The notes under the pieces were generated by a model that was not told the origin of the DNA, did not search any database, and worked only from the letters and a program-made list of their open reading frames with translations. Made by a program: the position numbers and the translations under genes. From Thermosinus carboxydivorans Nor1 (lineage in GTDB: Bacteria; Bacillota; Negativicutes; Sporomusales; Thermosinaceae), in assembly GCF_000169155.1 (NCBI RefSeq), contig NZ_AAWL01000001.1:140001-204000 (forward strand): 64,000 nucleotides of DNA. The letters are read 5' to 3'. Of the stretch, positions 35,223-44,171 are shown piece after piece (within the stretch, counting starts at the first letter, position 1; each line of letters opens with the position of its first letter).

Positions 35223-36566
35223 ATGGAACCTGTTTTAAATCAGGAGCTCGCTAATCGAGCAATGGATAAAGCCCAAAGAAAAATTGTACCATTTATCCTG
35301 CTCATGTATGTGCTTGCATTTTTGGATCGTGCAAATATTGGTTTTGCTAAAAATGCTCTGCAACTCGATACGGGTTTAAGTGATGCAGCTTTTGCCATGG
35401 GAGCCGGTATTTTTTTCTTGGGCTACGCTATTTTTGAGGTGCCTAGCAACATCATCATGCACCACGTTGGGGCAAGACGCTGGCTAGCCCGAATAATGTT
35501 TACCTGGGGGATTGTGGCTGCCGGTTTTGCGTGGGCGAAAACAGAAACCATCTTTTTGAGTCTGCGCGTTTTGTTAGGAATAGCCGAAGCAGGTTTTTTC
35601 CCTGGTATCATCTATTACCTTACCTTCTGGTTCACTGAGCGCCGGCGCAGCTCAATCATGGGCCTGTTTTATTTCGGTGCACCTTTGTGCTTTATTTTTG
35701 GCTCGCCTCTTTCCGGTTTGCTTATGGATATGGATGGAGTACTCGGCATACACGGTTGGCAATGGATGTTCGTAGTCGAAGGCTTGTTGGCGTCGATTGT
35801 TGGTGTATGGGCATTCTGGTACCTAACAGACAAACCGCAAGATGCCGCTTGGATTCCGGAAGATGAAAAACAGGCTCTGCTTGCCGAATTGGCTGCCGAA
35901 AATGCCGTCAAGACCGAAGCGCACGTTGGTCCGCTGAAAGTTCTCGGTAACCCAAAAGTGCTGTTTCTTTGCGCTATTTATTTCATGATTCAGGTCAGTG
36001 TATATGGCGTCACATTCTATCTACCCACCCAGGTCGCCGGGCTACTCGGGAGGAAGGTTGGTTTTCTGGTCGGGGTAGTCAGTGCCATCCCCTGGGTATG
36101 CGCTTTGCTTGCCAACGCCACCATTCCCTCATACTCCGACCGGTCCGGTAAACGTGGTATTCTTGCTGCCTTCCTGATGATCTGCGCCGGCTTTGGGGTT
36201 ATGATTTCGGCTGTAAATATGCCTCTTTTGGCAATTGTTGGTCTTTGTGTGGCATCGGCGGGGTACTTTTCCGCTCAGCCCATCTTCTGGACGATGCCTT
36301 CTCGTTTCCTCACAGGCGTGGGAGCTGCCAGCGCCATTGCCCTCATCAATTCCGTGGGCAATCTGGGTGGCTTTATTGCTCCGAACTTACGCGTATGGGC
36401 AGAACAAACTTTCCATAATCCTTCTGCCGGGCTTTATGCGCTAGGCACCGCATCTTTCATTGGAGCGATACTTTTCTTGATTTCAATTCCGCTGGGTATG
36501 GGGAAGAATATTAAAGGATTTTCTGCTATTTCTCAAGGACAGCAAGTATCTCATTTTAATTCGTGA
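35223..36566 (+). CDS. MFS transporter, anion:cation symporter (ACS) family
   Basis: This 447-aa 12-helix carrier is of the hexuronate/tartrate/phthalate type. Recognisable are the N-terminal YVLAFLDRANIGFAKNALQ, EVPSNIIMHHVGARRWLARI, the helix 4-5 segment GIAEAGFFPGIIYYLTFWF with ERRR, and GGFIAPNLRVWAEQTF near the end. Base and codon use is distinctly A+T-richer than in the preceding operon. RBS AAGGAG lies 12 nt upstream of the ATG. It is probably the uptake system of the following hydroxyacid genes or a separate sugar-acid importer. Confidence 0.88.
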   Translation: MEPVLNQELANRAMDKAQRKIVPFILLMYVLAFLDRANIGFAKNALQLDTGLSDAAFAMGAGIFFLGYAIFEVPSNIIMHHVGARRWLARIMFTWGIVAAGFAWAKTETIFLSLRVLLGIAEAGFFPGIIYYLTFWFTERRRSSIMGLFYFGAPLCFIFGSPLSGLLMDMDGVLGIHGWQWMFVVEGLLASIVGVWAFWYLTDKPQDAAWIPEDEKQALLAELAAENAVKTEAHVGPLKVLGNPKVLFLCAIYFMIQVSVYGVTFYLPTQVAGLLGRKVGFLVGVVSAIPWVCALLANATIPSYSDRSGKRGILAAFLMICAGFGVMISAVNMPLLAIVGLCVASAGYFSAQPIFWTMPSRFLTGVGAASAIALINSVGNLGGFIAPNLRVWAEQTFHNPSAGLYALGTASFIGAILFLISIPLGMGKNIKGFSAISQGQQVSHFNS

Positions 36567-36860
36567 ACACATTGCAAAAACCTCATTAAAATATATAAAA
36601 TTTGGCTGACCCAATATTGCTTGCAATAAATTTTATTGTCTAAATTTGCGATGGAAGAAAAACAGTCGCCTGAGTTTTTGTCAAAAAAATATGATATTCT
36701 TATGTCCGCTTAAATTGCTATCTTGAATTTTATTCATGTAGCAACGAGAGCGGATTTTTAATTTAAAACTTACCAAATCTTTGTTTAGCAGCTATGAGCA
36801 GTCAATTGTTCGATTTTGTCAGTTATCCGTGCATATTTTGGCAACTAAACTAAGTAAATA

Positions 36861-37054
36861 ACCCATATTTCGCACTCTTCTGGATAAGGACATAAATTCT
36901 TTTGGAGTGGATAATTTCTTGACTAATTGATATCAAAAAGATTTTAGTGGACTAAATTTATTCATACATCGAATAAAAAATACTGATTTTGGCTCGAATT
37001 TATGTCCTCTCTACAAAATACTGTTCATTTGACGTGGACATGCGAAATATGGGT
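36861..37054. repeat. Nested inverted-repeat element in a 640-bp gene-free gap
   Basis: ACCCATATTTCGCA (36861-36874) is repeated in inverse at 37041-37054, and inside it AGGACATAAATTC (36887-36899) at 36996-37008. Both pairs are perfect (14 and 13 bp) but the spacings differ on the two sides (12 and 32 nt). The 194-bp unit is A+T-rich without an ORF and resembles a degenerate MITE or insertion-sequence remnant. The remaining parts of 36567-37207 hold a hairpin (37132-37169) and nothing else recognisable. Confidence 0.55.
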
Positions 37055-37131
37055 AAATAAGTTGAATTTTAGTAAATTTCTATTCTTTAAAAAATATAAT
37101 TTCTGGGAGGATTATTTTAAACGACGGCGAA

Positions 37132-37169
37132 AAAGGTTTATGGTAGAAAATTTACTACCATAAACCTTT
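37132..37169 (+). promoter_or_regulatory. Perfect 15-bp hairpin in the leader of the hydroxyacid operon
   Basis: AAAGGTTTATGGTAG and CTACCATAAACCTTT form a perfect stem with an 8-nt A/T loop, 38 bp before the start codon at 37208. A TATAAT box lies at 37095-37100. It could be an attenuator or a dyad operator for the RpiR regulator encoded downstream; no T tail follows directly. Confidence 0.5.
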
Positions 37170-37207
37170 ATAAGTAGCAAATTAACGACAATAAGGAGTG
37201 GTTAATC

Positions 37208-38305
37208 ATGTCAAGAAAACTGAAAATTTTAGTTATTGGTGACGCTATGATTTTAGGTAGCGAGTTCAAACAGGCCGCAGAGAAGTATTTAAGCAATTTC
37301 ATCGGGGAAGTGAAAGTAGGAGATTGGGAGACTGATTGGCAAAAACTTCAGAACAGGCGCCTTGAGGTTGAAAAAAAGGGACCCGAGATTGAAGAGGTAG
37401 ATGCTCTGATTCAGTCTGAAGGAAAGGATGCCGAATTATTGGCAGGCCTATTTGTCCCCATTTCCTCCAAGGTCTTTGATGCTATGCCTAAACTGCGTAT
37501 TGTCGGCGTGTCCCGCGCTGGCTTGGAAAATGTAAACGTGAAAGAGGCAACCAAGAGGGGGATTTTGGTATTCAACATTGAAGGCCGTAATGCTGAAGCA
37601 GTATCTGATTTTACGGTCGGTTTGATGCTTGCGGAATGCCGTAATATCGCGAGAGCCCATTATTCTATTAAAAACGGGGGTTGGCGTAAAGAATTCTCGA
37701 ATTCCGATTGGGTTCCTGAACTCAAGGGCAAAAAAGTAGGTCTTGTTGGCTTTGGGTATATTGGTAGGCTGGTTGCACAAAAACTTTCGGGATTTGGTGT
37801 TACCCGTTTAGTGTATGATCCTTTTGTGGATGAAGAAACCATTAGGGGAGCGGGGTGCATACCGGTCGATAAGGAGACTTTATTCAAGGAAAGTGACTTT
37901 ATTAGTCTTCATGCTCGTCTGAGTGAGAGCACCAAAAACCTGGTCGGTGAAAAAGAAATTTCTCTAATGAAGCCAACAGCCTATCTGATCAATACTGCGC
38001 GCGCTGGGTTGGTAGACGAAAACGCATTACTTGCGGCCTTGCGAGAAAAGAGAATTGCAGGAGCAGGTCTGGATGTGTTTAACTTCGAGCCGCTTAAGCC
38101 TGATAGTGAGTTTTTAAAACTTGATAATGTAACGTTGACTACCCATATCGCGGGCACAACCAAAGAAGCTCTCACACGTTCTCCGGAAATTCTTATGGAA
38201 GACATCTCTAAATTTCTTAGTGGACAAAAGCCGCGATTTATTATTAACCGGGAAGTGTTGGAAATGCCGGAATTTAAAAACTGGCTGGCGGGTGTTCAAC
38301 AATGA
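37208..38305 (+). CDS. D-isomer-specific 2-hydroxyacid dehydrogenase
   Basis: This 365-aa NAD(P)-dependent dehydrogenase has the Rossmann motif VGLVGFGYIGRLVAQKL (about residues 177-193). Catalytic residues are Arg in INTARAGLVDE, Glu in AGLDVFNFEPL and His in TTHIAGTTKEAL. It acts on a 2-hydroxy acid or reduces the matching 2-oxo acid. It is longer than most family members because of an N-terminal extension rich in charged residues. The aldolase start overlaps its stop (ATGA), and kinase and permease genes follow. RBS AAGGAGTGG. Confidence 0.9.
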   Translation: MSRKLKILVIGDAMILGSEFKQAAEKYLSNFIGEVKVGDWETDWQKLQNRRLEVEKKGPEIEEVDALIQSEGKDAELLAGLFVPISSKVFDAMPKLRIVGVSRAGLENVNVKEATKRGILVFNIEGRNAEAVSDFTVGLMLAECRNIARAHYSIKNGGWRKEFSNSDWVPELKGKKVGLVGFGYIGRLVAQKLSGFGVTRLVYDPFVDEETIRGAGCIPVDKETLFKESDFISLHARLSESTKNLVGEKEISLMKPTAYLINTARAGLVDENALLAALREKRIAGAGLDVFNFEPLKPDSEFLKLDNVTLTTHIAGTTKEALTRSPEILMEDISKFLSGQKPRFIINREVLEMPEFKNWLAGVQQ

Positions 38306-39138
38306 TGGTGAATTTTTCCTCAATACTTCAAGAAGCGCGCCGTAACCGATATGCCATTGGTTCATTTAATGTCTATAATTACGAGACAATCCGGGGGGTA
38401 ATTGAAGCCGCCCGGGAAATGAAAGTCCCGACTATTGTAGCTTTTGGCGAAAATTATCTGCCGAACATGGAAATGGAGGAAGTTGTAGCCTTAGTCGGCA
38501 CTATGGCTAAAAAAGCGGACGTTCCCATAGTCTTGCACCTTGATCATTGTAAGTCTTTTCAAAATATCGTCAGAGCCATCCGTGCCGGTTTTACGTCAGT
38601 AATGTATGATGGATCTGCTTTGCCTTTCGAAGAAAACATGCAGAAGACGGCGCAGATTGTTGCTATTGCCCATGCAGCTGGGGTAAGCGTTGAAGCTGAA
38701 CTGGGAGCTTTGGCAAGCGGTGAATTTACCAATGAAGAAGCAGCAGAAGAAATATACACTGATCCCAGGCAGGCCCAGAAGTTTGTGTCCGCTACTGGAA
38801 TCGACGCTTTGGCTGTTTCAATTGGAACAGTCCATGGGATGTATAAGGGAACTCCTAAGATTGATATTGGTGTGTTAAAAAACATTGCTAGCTTGGTAGA
38901 TATCCCACTTGTATTGCATGGAGGATCAGGGACTCCAGAAGCGATTGTGCGTGAATGCATTCAGAACGGTATCGCCAAAATTAACGTGAATACCGAGATA
39001 TCCGTACACACGATTGAGAATGTAAGGAAACTGCTTGCTGAAGGTAAAAATTATCATTTATCGCAAGTGTCCCTACGAGAAGTCGGATTTATAAAAGAAG
39101 TCGTAATAAAGTATGCGACAATGTTTCGTTCGACCTAA
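38302..39138 (+). CDS. Class II (zinc) ketose-bisphosphate aldolase family protein
   Basis: This 278-aa aldolase of the FbaA/GatY/KbaY family has the catalytic Asp and zinc His in IVLHLDHCKSF (about residues 77-87). VEAELGALAS carries the Glu, SIGTVHGMYKG a zinc His, and LVLHGGSGTPEA the third zinc His with the phosphate loop. NVNTEISVHT completes the substrate phosphate site. Start at ATG 38302 overlaps the preceding stop; ATG 38305 is equally possible. With the FGGY kinase it should cleave a phosphorylated ketose or sugar-acid derivative. Confidence 0.9.
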   Translation: MMVNFSSILQEARRNRYAIGSFNVYNYETIRGVIEAAREMKVPTIVAFGENYLPNMEMEEVVALVGTMAKKADVPIVLHLDHCKSFQNIVRAIRAGFTSVMYDGSALPFEENMQKTAQIVAIAHAAGVSVEAELGALASGEFTNEEAAEEIYTDPRQAQKFVSATGIDALAVSIGTVHGMYKGTPKIDIGVLKNIASLVDIPLVLHGGSGTPEAIVRECIQNGIAKINVNTEISVHTIENVRKLLAEGKNYHLSQVSLREVGFIKEVVIKYATMFRST

Positions 39139-39243
39139 AATTAACGATACATGTGATTGGGACAATCCAAATCCTCAGGATTTGGATTAAGGAAAATTTT
39201 CACAATAGTCTTAAAAATACCATTAAGAAACGGGGTGAGAGCA

Positions 39244-40755
39244 TTGGAATACATATTGATTATTGATGTTGGCACTTCAAGCCTAAAGGCTATGCTTTAC
39301 AATAGTACCGGCAATATGTTGTACCGTGCGTCGAAAGAGTACCATTCTGAATATGGCAGTAATAACTATGTTGAGCAGAACCCGCTTACCTGGAAAGAGG
39401 CGCTGTTGTTTACACTTAAACAATCAGGCCAATATATTATAGAGAAAAACATTCGTTTGGAAGCCATTGCAGTCACTTCGCAGCGAGCGTCGGTTATACC
39501 TGTTGACGCCAATGGATTGCCGCTGCACAATGCGATCATGTGGCAAGACAAGAGAAGTATAGCTCAATGCGAGCAACTGCTCGATCAATTGAGTCTCACG
39601 GAAATCTACCACCGTACAGGATTAAGGGCAAATCCTTATTTTTCGGCTCCGAAGATGATGTGGCTCAAGGATGAAAGCCCGGAGATTTACGTTAAGGCCA
39701 ACAAATTGCTAGGTGTTCAGGACTATGTCGTTTACCTGCTGACCGGCTTGTATATTACCGACTGGACTCAAGCTTGCCGGACCATGTTGATGAATATCAA
39801 CACTTTCGCCTGGGACGAGGATATGCTGAAAATAAGCGGCATTTCGGCGTCAAAGCTGCCTGATCTTTGCCCGCCTGGATCGCGAGTCGGATTCCTAGAT
39901 AGTGGTATCGCCAGTGCTACTGGACTACCCTCGGGGATACCGGTAATCATCGGCGGCGGAGATCAGCAGTGTGCGGCGCTGGCGCTAAATATTCTGCAGC
40001 CGGGGTATGCTGAGGCAAATACCGGAACTGGGTCGTTCGTTATTGCCTATTCCGAAGCACCCCAGTTCGATGACCAGTGCCGGACTCTTTGCAGCGCAGC
40101 TGCCATTCCCGGCAAGTGGATTGTGGAAGCGGGGATCTTTAATACCGGGTCGATTCACCGATGGTTCAAAGAACAGTTTTATCCAGCTGGTGAGGATGTT
40201 TATGCGTTGATGAACGAGGAAGCGGCGGAATCTCCGGTAGGAGCAAACGGTGTGATGATGCTGTCTCATTTTGAAGGTAGTGCCGCTCCATATTGGAATC
40301 CGCTGGCCAAAGGGTTATTCTTCAACCTGTCGCTGGGAACTCGCCGTGGCGATTTGGTACGGGCCATACTTGAAGGAATAGCCCTAGAGATTGCCCACAA
40401 TATTTCGTTGATCGAGAATCTGGTAAAAAATATATCGGTTATAAGCGTGGCCGGGGGATTGGTGGCATTTAATCTTTTTAATCAAATTCAGGCCGATGCT
40501 TTCAATAAAACGGTTATCCGTTACGACAATAACGAGGCATCTTCCCTGGGGGCACTAATGAGTGCATTAATCACTCTGGGTGTTTACCGAGATTATACCG
40601 AAGCTTTTCGTGCGGTAAGCCCCGCTGAACCGATTATTTTTATGCCCGATGCTATCAACGTGGAAAAATATCAAAGGCTATTTAAACGCAAGGACGAATT
40701 GTATCAAGCTCTTAATCAGCACAAGATCTACGAGTTATTCCGTAATTCCGTTTAA
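39244..40755 (+). CDS. FGGY-family carbohydrate kinase
   Basis: This 503-aa two-domain sugar kinase starts with the phosphate-1 motif LIIDVGTSSLKAMLYN. It has AITSQR-like VTSQRASVIPVD, NAIMWQDKRS, the second-domain GGGDQQCAALALNI and GSFVIAYSE, and the C-terminal SVAGGLVAFNLFNQIQADA. Substrate class (xylulose, gluconate, erythritol types) cannot be fixed. TTG 39244 is chosen because ACGGGGTGA is well spaced; GTG 39235 is an alternative. It lies in an operon with the class II aldolase and the GntP permease. Confidence 0.85.
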   Translation: MEYILIIDVGTSSLKAMLYNSTGNMLYRASKEYHSEYGSNNYVEQNPLTWKEALLFTLKQSGQYIIEKNIRLEAIAVTSQRASVIPVDANGLPLHNAIMWQDKRSIAQCEQLLDQLSLTEIYHRTGLRANPYFSAPKMMWLKDESPEIYVKANKLLGVQDYVVYLLTGLYITDWTQACRTMLMNINTFAWDEDMLKISGISASKLPDLCPPGSRVGFLDSGIASATGLPSGIPVIIGGGDQQCAALALNILQPGYAEANTGTGSFVIAYSEAPQFDDQCRTLCSAAAIPGKWIVEAGIFNTGSIHRWFKEQFYPAGEDVYALMNEEAAESPVGANGVMMLSHFEGSAAPYWNPLAKGLFFNLSLGTRRGDLVRAILEGIALEIAHNISLIENLVKNISVISVAGGLVAFNLFNQIQADAFNKTVIRYDNNEASSLGALMSALITLGVYRDYTEAFRAVSPAEPIIFMPDAINVEKYQRLFKRKDELYQALNQHKIYELFRNSV

Positions 40756-40863
40756 TATCGAATAACCCAGAAATGATGCGCCCCAATATTAGATCATTAC
40801 TGTGTTAGTAAAGCCGCGTTCAATTTTTTTATTTTAAAAAATTCAAGAAAAGGAGAGAGGGTA

Positions 40864-42201
40864 ATGGGTACTACTGCAGCACTTATGCTGGTGCTATTTG
40901 CGGCTATTGGGTTAATTATATTTTTGATCATGAAAGTCCGTCTGCACGCATTCGTAACTTTAATCGTGGCTTGTATGTTCGTAGGTTTTGCCACTGGTAT
41001 GCCGTTGGCCAAAATCGGTGCATCCATTGAGGCGGGTATGGGGAGTACACTGGGTTTTTTAGCAACTATTTTGGGACTTGGTACCATTCTCGGGAAGATG
41101 CTCGAGGTCTCGCGCGGGGCGGAGCGGCTGGCACGTACCCTTATTAATGTTCTGGGCAAGCAAAGAGCTGGATGGGCCATGATGATCGTTGGTTTTATCG
41201 CCGGTATACCAGTGTTTTTTCAAGTCGGTTTTGTATTATTGATTCCTCTGGTGTTCAGTGTTGCCGTCGAGACAGGGCTATCGATGGTTGCCATCGGTAT
41301 TCCTATGGCCGTTTCATTGATAACGGTTCACTGTATCTTGCCGCCGCATCCCGCGGCCATGGCTATTGCCGGATCGTTAAAAGCCGATGTTGGTCGGATA
41401 ATTATGTACGGCATTATCGTGGGGTTCCCGGCGGCTATCATCGCTGGGCCACTATGGGCTAATCTGGTTGGTAATAAATTTGAGTTTAAGTTGCCAGACC
41501 ATCTTCAAAAGAGAGAACGGGTGTCAGATAATGAAATGCCTTCTTTCGGTATTACCCTTTTTACAGTCCTGCTACCATTATTAATCATGGTTTCGAAAAC
41601 AATTATTGAGCTTAACGCTCCGAAAAACGCGCCCTATATGTCCGCTGTAAACTTCATCGGCAACCCAGTCACCGCACTACTCATCTCTGCTTTGTTCGCT
41701 TATTATACTTTAGGGCTGGCACGTGGGTTTAGTATGAAACAGATACTATCCTTTACCGACCAGTGTTTTGGCCCTGTCGCAGGAATATTGCTGGTTATCG
41801 GTGGCGGCGGCGCTTTCAACAAAGTGCTTATCGACAGCGGCTTAGGAAACGAATTGGCCAAAGTGCTTACCGGGCTGTCTATGAATCCCATAATTTTGGC
41901 CTGGCTTGTGGCAGTGGTAATGCGGTTTTCGGTAGGATCGGCCACGGTTGCCATGATGACAGCTGTCGGTATTGTAATGCCGGTGCTCAAAGCTTATCCC
42001 GGACTTGATCCAGCTCTTATTGCAGTGGCCATTGGCGCTGGTGCTATCAGTTTCTCCCATGTAAATGATTCAGGGTTCTGGATCGTTAAAGAGTTTTTTG
42101 GTCTGTCGGTTACCGATACGTTAAAAGCATATACCTCAGCAACCTGTATTGCCGCGGTAGTTGCGCTTGTAGCGACGCTCGCATTGGCTAATATAGTCTG
42201 A
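40864..42201 (+). CDS. GntP-family gluconate/sugar-acid permease
   Basis: This 445-aa membrane carrier has about 12-13 hydrophobic segments. GntP hallmarks are VACMFVGFATGMPLAKIGAS, GFIAGIPVFFQVGFVLLIPL, LPPHPAAMAIAGSL, and the C-terminal GAGAISFSHVNDSGFWIVKE. The family imports gluconate and related hydroxy acids by proton symport. RBS AAGGAGAGAG. It follows the kinase after 108 bp and ends before a strong terminator. Confidence 0.92.
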   Translation: MGTTAALMLVLFAAIGLIIFLIMKVRLHAFVTLIVACMFVGFATGMPLAKIGASIEAGMGSTLGFLATILGLGTILGKMLEVSRGAERLARTLINVLGKQRAGWAMMIVGFIAGIPVFFQVGFVLLIPLVFSVAVETGLSMVAIGIPMAVSLITVHCILPPHPAAMAIAGSLKADVGRIIMYGIIVGFPAAIIAGPLWANLVGNKFEFKLPDHLQKRERVSDNEMPSFGITLFTVLLPLLIMVSKTIIELNAPKNAPYMSAVNFIGNPVTALLISALFAYYTLGLARGFSMKQILSFTDQCFGPVAGILLVIGGGGAFNKVLIDSGLGNELAKVLTGLSMNPIILAWLVAVVMRFSVGSATVAMMTAVGIVMPVLKAYPGLDPALIAVAIGAGAISFSHVNDSGFWIVKEFFGLSVTDTLKAYTSATCIAAVVALVATLALANIV

Positions 42202-42245
42202 TTGGTGATACCGGAATTGTAATAAGGATCTAACTCAAGACATGT

Positions 42246-42272
42246 GAAAAGAGCGGGTTTACCGCTCTTTTC
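42246..42272 (+). terminator. Terminator after the GntP gene
   Basis: GAAAAGAGCGG and CCGCTCTTTTC form a perfect 11-bp stem with loop GTTTA and a T-rich 3' arm. Confidence 0.85.
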
Positions 42273-42319
42273 ATAATTTAGGGCAATTTTTAAAAATTTT
42301 GTAGTTCATCATTGAATAG

Positions 42320-42348
42320 TTGACTAGTATAACGAAAGTAGTTATTAT
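42320..42348 (+). promoter_or_regulatory. Promoter of the RpiR gene
   Basis: TTGACT (42320-42325), 17 nt, TATTAT (42343-42348). This near-consensus promoter would start RNA near 42355, which excludes the upstream in-frame ATG codons as starts of the regulator. Confidence 0.6.
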
Positions 42349-42397
42349 GTCGTTGAACAAAAAATTTTACCTAGAGTTCGGATTGAGGAGGATTTTT

Positions 42398-43243
42398 TTG
42401 AACAACCTTTTTTCCCATATACGCACAAAATATCATACTTTATCTCCAACACAAAAACAAATTGCTGATTTTGTGCTAAAAAATTCTGAGGAAGTGATGT
42501 TGCTTTCGATAAGCGATTTTGCCGAAAGGTGTAACACCAGTGAGACTACCATTTTAAGATTTTTGCGTAAATTGGGTTTTGACTCTTACCAGGTTTTTCG
42601 GGTTAGAATAGCCCAAGATGCGTCCAACCAACCTGCGCAGGCGATCTACGAAGAAATACAGGCTAATGACTCTTTAGAACAGATTAGGCAAAAAGTAATT
42701 ACTTCGACAGTGAATTCAATTCAGGATCTCAATAACTTGATTAGCACAGAAACTATTGAACGCGTTTGCGAATTAATGATAAACGCGGATCAAATACTAT
42801 TTTTTGGTGTTGGGGCTTCGTCTGCTATCGCCATGGATGCTTTTCATAAGTTCATAAGGTTGGGTTTAAAGGCTGCTTATCTCAGTGACACTCATTATAT
42901 GAGTATCGCTTGCAACAATACTACTTGTAATTCAGTAGTTTTCGCAGTTAGTCATTCGGGAGAAAGTAGGGATATTTTAGACGCGGTAGATTTAGCTAAA
43001 GATAACAAGGCTAATATAATAGCACTTACGAGTTATGCTCATTCATCTTTGGCCAAGAGAGCTCAATACAGTTTACTTAGCTCTTCTAATGAAACCAAAT
43101 ACCGCTCTGATGCAATGGTTTCGCGCATATTACAGTTGGTGATTGTTGATATTCTTTATGTGACACTAGTTTTAAAATTAGGACAGTCTGCAGTCGAAAG
43201 TGTTAATCGGGCTCGGCTTGCAGTCGCCAAAAAGAAGGTATAA
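42398..43243 (+). CDS. MurR/RpiR-family transcriptional regulator
   Basis: This 281-aa regulator has an N-terminal RpiR HTH (about residues 5-80, LSPTQKQIADFVLKNSEEV then SETTILRFLRKLGFDSYQVF). A SIS phosphosugar-binding domain follows (ILFFGVGASSAIAMDAFHK, AVSHSGESRDILDAV). TTG 42398 is preferred because GAGGAGG is 8 nt upstream and the promoter at 42320 precludes earlier starts. It likely senses a phosphorylated intermediate made by the FGGY kinase and controls the 37.2-42.2 kb operon. Confidence 0.9.
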   Translation: MNNLFSHIRTKYHTLSPTQKQIADFVLKNSEEVMLLSISDFAERCNTSETTILRFLRKLGFDSYQVFRVRIAQDASNQPAQAIYEEIQANDSLEQIRQKVITSTVNSIQDLNNLISTETIERVCELMINADQILFFGVGASSAIAMDAFHKFIRLGLKAAYLSDTHYMSIACNNTTCNSVVFAVSHSGESRDILDAVDLAKDNKANIIALTSYAHSSLAKRAQYSLLSSSNETKYRSDAMVSRILQLVIVDILYVTLVLKLGQSAVESVNRARLAVAKKKV

Positions 43244-43271
43244 TTGTTTTAAACAATAGGAGATGTTGAAA

Positions 43272-43898
43272 ATGAAGGTACAAATTATTGAGCATCCTTT
43301 AGTCCAGCATAAATTAACGCTTTTACGGGACAAAAATACTGGCACTAAAGAATTCCGCGAATTGTTAGATGAAATTGCGTTATTGATGGGGTATGAATTA
43401 ACACGCAATTTGCCGTTGCAGGATGTTGAGATTGAAACTCCGGTAGCAAAATGTTTTTGCAAGATGTTGACAGGTAAGAAGATTGGTTTTATACCAGTAT
43501 TGAGAGCAGGCTTGGGTATGGTTAACGGACTTTTGAAACTTATTCCAGCGGCAAAGGTAGGCCATATAGGCTTATATCGCGACCCTGATACACTAACACC
43601 TATTGAATATTATTGTAAATTGCCAAGCGATACTGCTGAGCGCGAGCTTATTATCGTGGATCCTATGCTGGCTACTGGGGAGTCCCTAGTAGCGGCTATC
43701 GATTTGTTAAAGCGGCATGGTGCCAAAGACATTAAATTGATCTGTCTGGTGGCTGCGCCGGAAGGTGTCTTGTTGATCAATCAGAAGCATCCTGACGTGA
43801 AAATTTTTACGGCAGCAGTCGATGATTATTTGAATGATCATGGTTATATCGTACCGGGCCTTGGTGATGCCGGAGATCGTATTTTCGGTACAAAATAG
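43272..43898 (+). CDS. upp: Uracil phosphoribosyltransferase
   Basis: This 208-aa type I phosphoribosyltransferase makes UMP from uracil and PRPP. The PRPP-binding motif is [12 protein letters not shown] (about residues 125-136), and the uracil-binding C-terminus reads [24 protein letters not shown]-type [13 protein letters not shown] is present. ATG 43272, 9 nt after AGGAG, gives the standard length of about 209. It is odd to find this salvage gene 28 bp after an RpiR regulator in a sugar-acid block; it shares the A+T-rich composition of that block. Confidence 0.93.
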   Translation: MKVQIIEHPLVQHKLTLLRDKNTGTKEFRELLDEIALLMGYELTRNLPLQDVEIETPVAKCFCKMLTGKKIGFIPVLRAGLGMVNGLLKLIPAAKVGHIGLYRDPDTLTPIEYYCKLPSDTAERELIIVDPMLATGESLVAAIDLLKRHGAKDIKLICLVAAPEGVLLINQKHPDVKIFTAAVDDYLNDHGYIVPGLGDAGDRIFGTK

Positions 43899-43912
43899 TA
43901 TAAAAAAACGAA

Positions 43913-43957
43913 CAGCAGGCAAAAGCCTATCGGCGCTTTTGCCTACTGAATTTTTGG
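43913..43957 (+). terminator. Terminator after upp
   Basis: CAGCAGGCAAAAGC and GCTTTTGCCTACTG pair over 14 positions with one mismatch, followed by AATTTTTGG. Confidence 0.75.
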
Positions 43958-43981
43958 GGTGGCGGCAACTTTTTTCTTAAA

Positions 43982-44001
43982 TGTTTCCGCTCATATTTTT
44001 T
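43982..44001 (+). repeat. Left terminal inverted repeat of the insertion element
   Basis: TGTTTCCGCTCATATTTTTT, perfect inverse of 47130-47149. The 44002-44171 stretch between it and the ATPase stop contains the inner repeat 44087-44115 and no gene. Confidence 0.8.
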
Positions 44002-44171
44002 CTATCTAAATTGCAATAGCAAATGCAACAGTACTGAGGGGCGTTACAACCTTTAGCAATTGCTAGATGTTGCTGCTTACACTAATTGACCCTACCCTGC
44101 TCAAAATAAGTGACCGCAAGTTTGGCTCACTTTGTTTGGCCGAACCACATGGTTCGGCCAAACAATATAGT

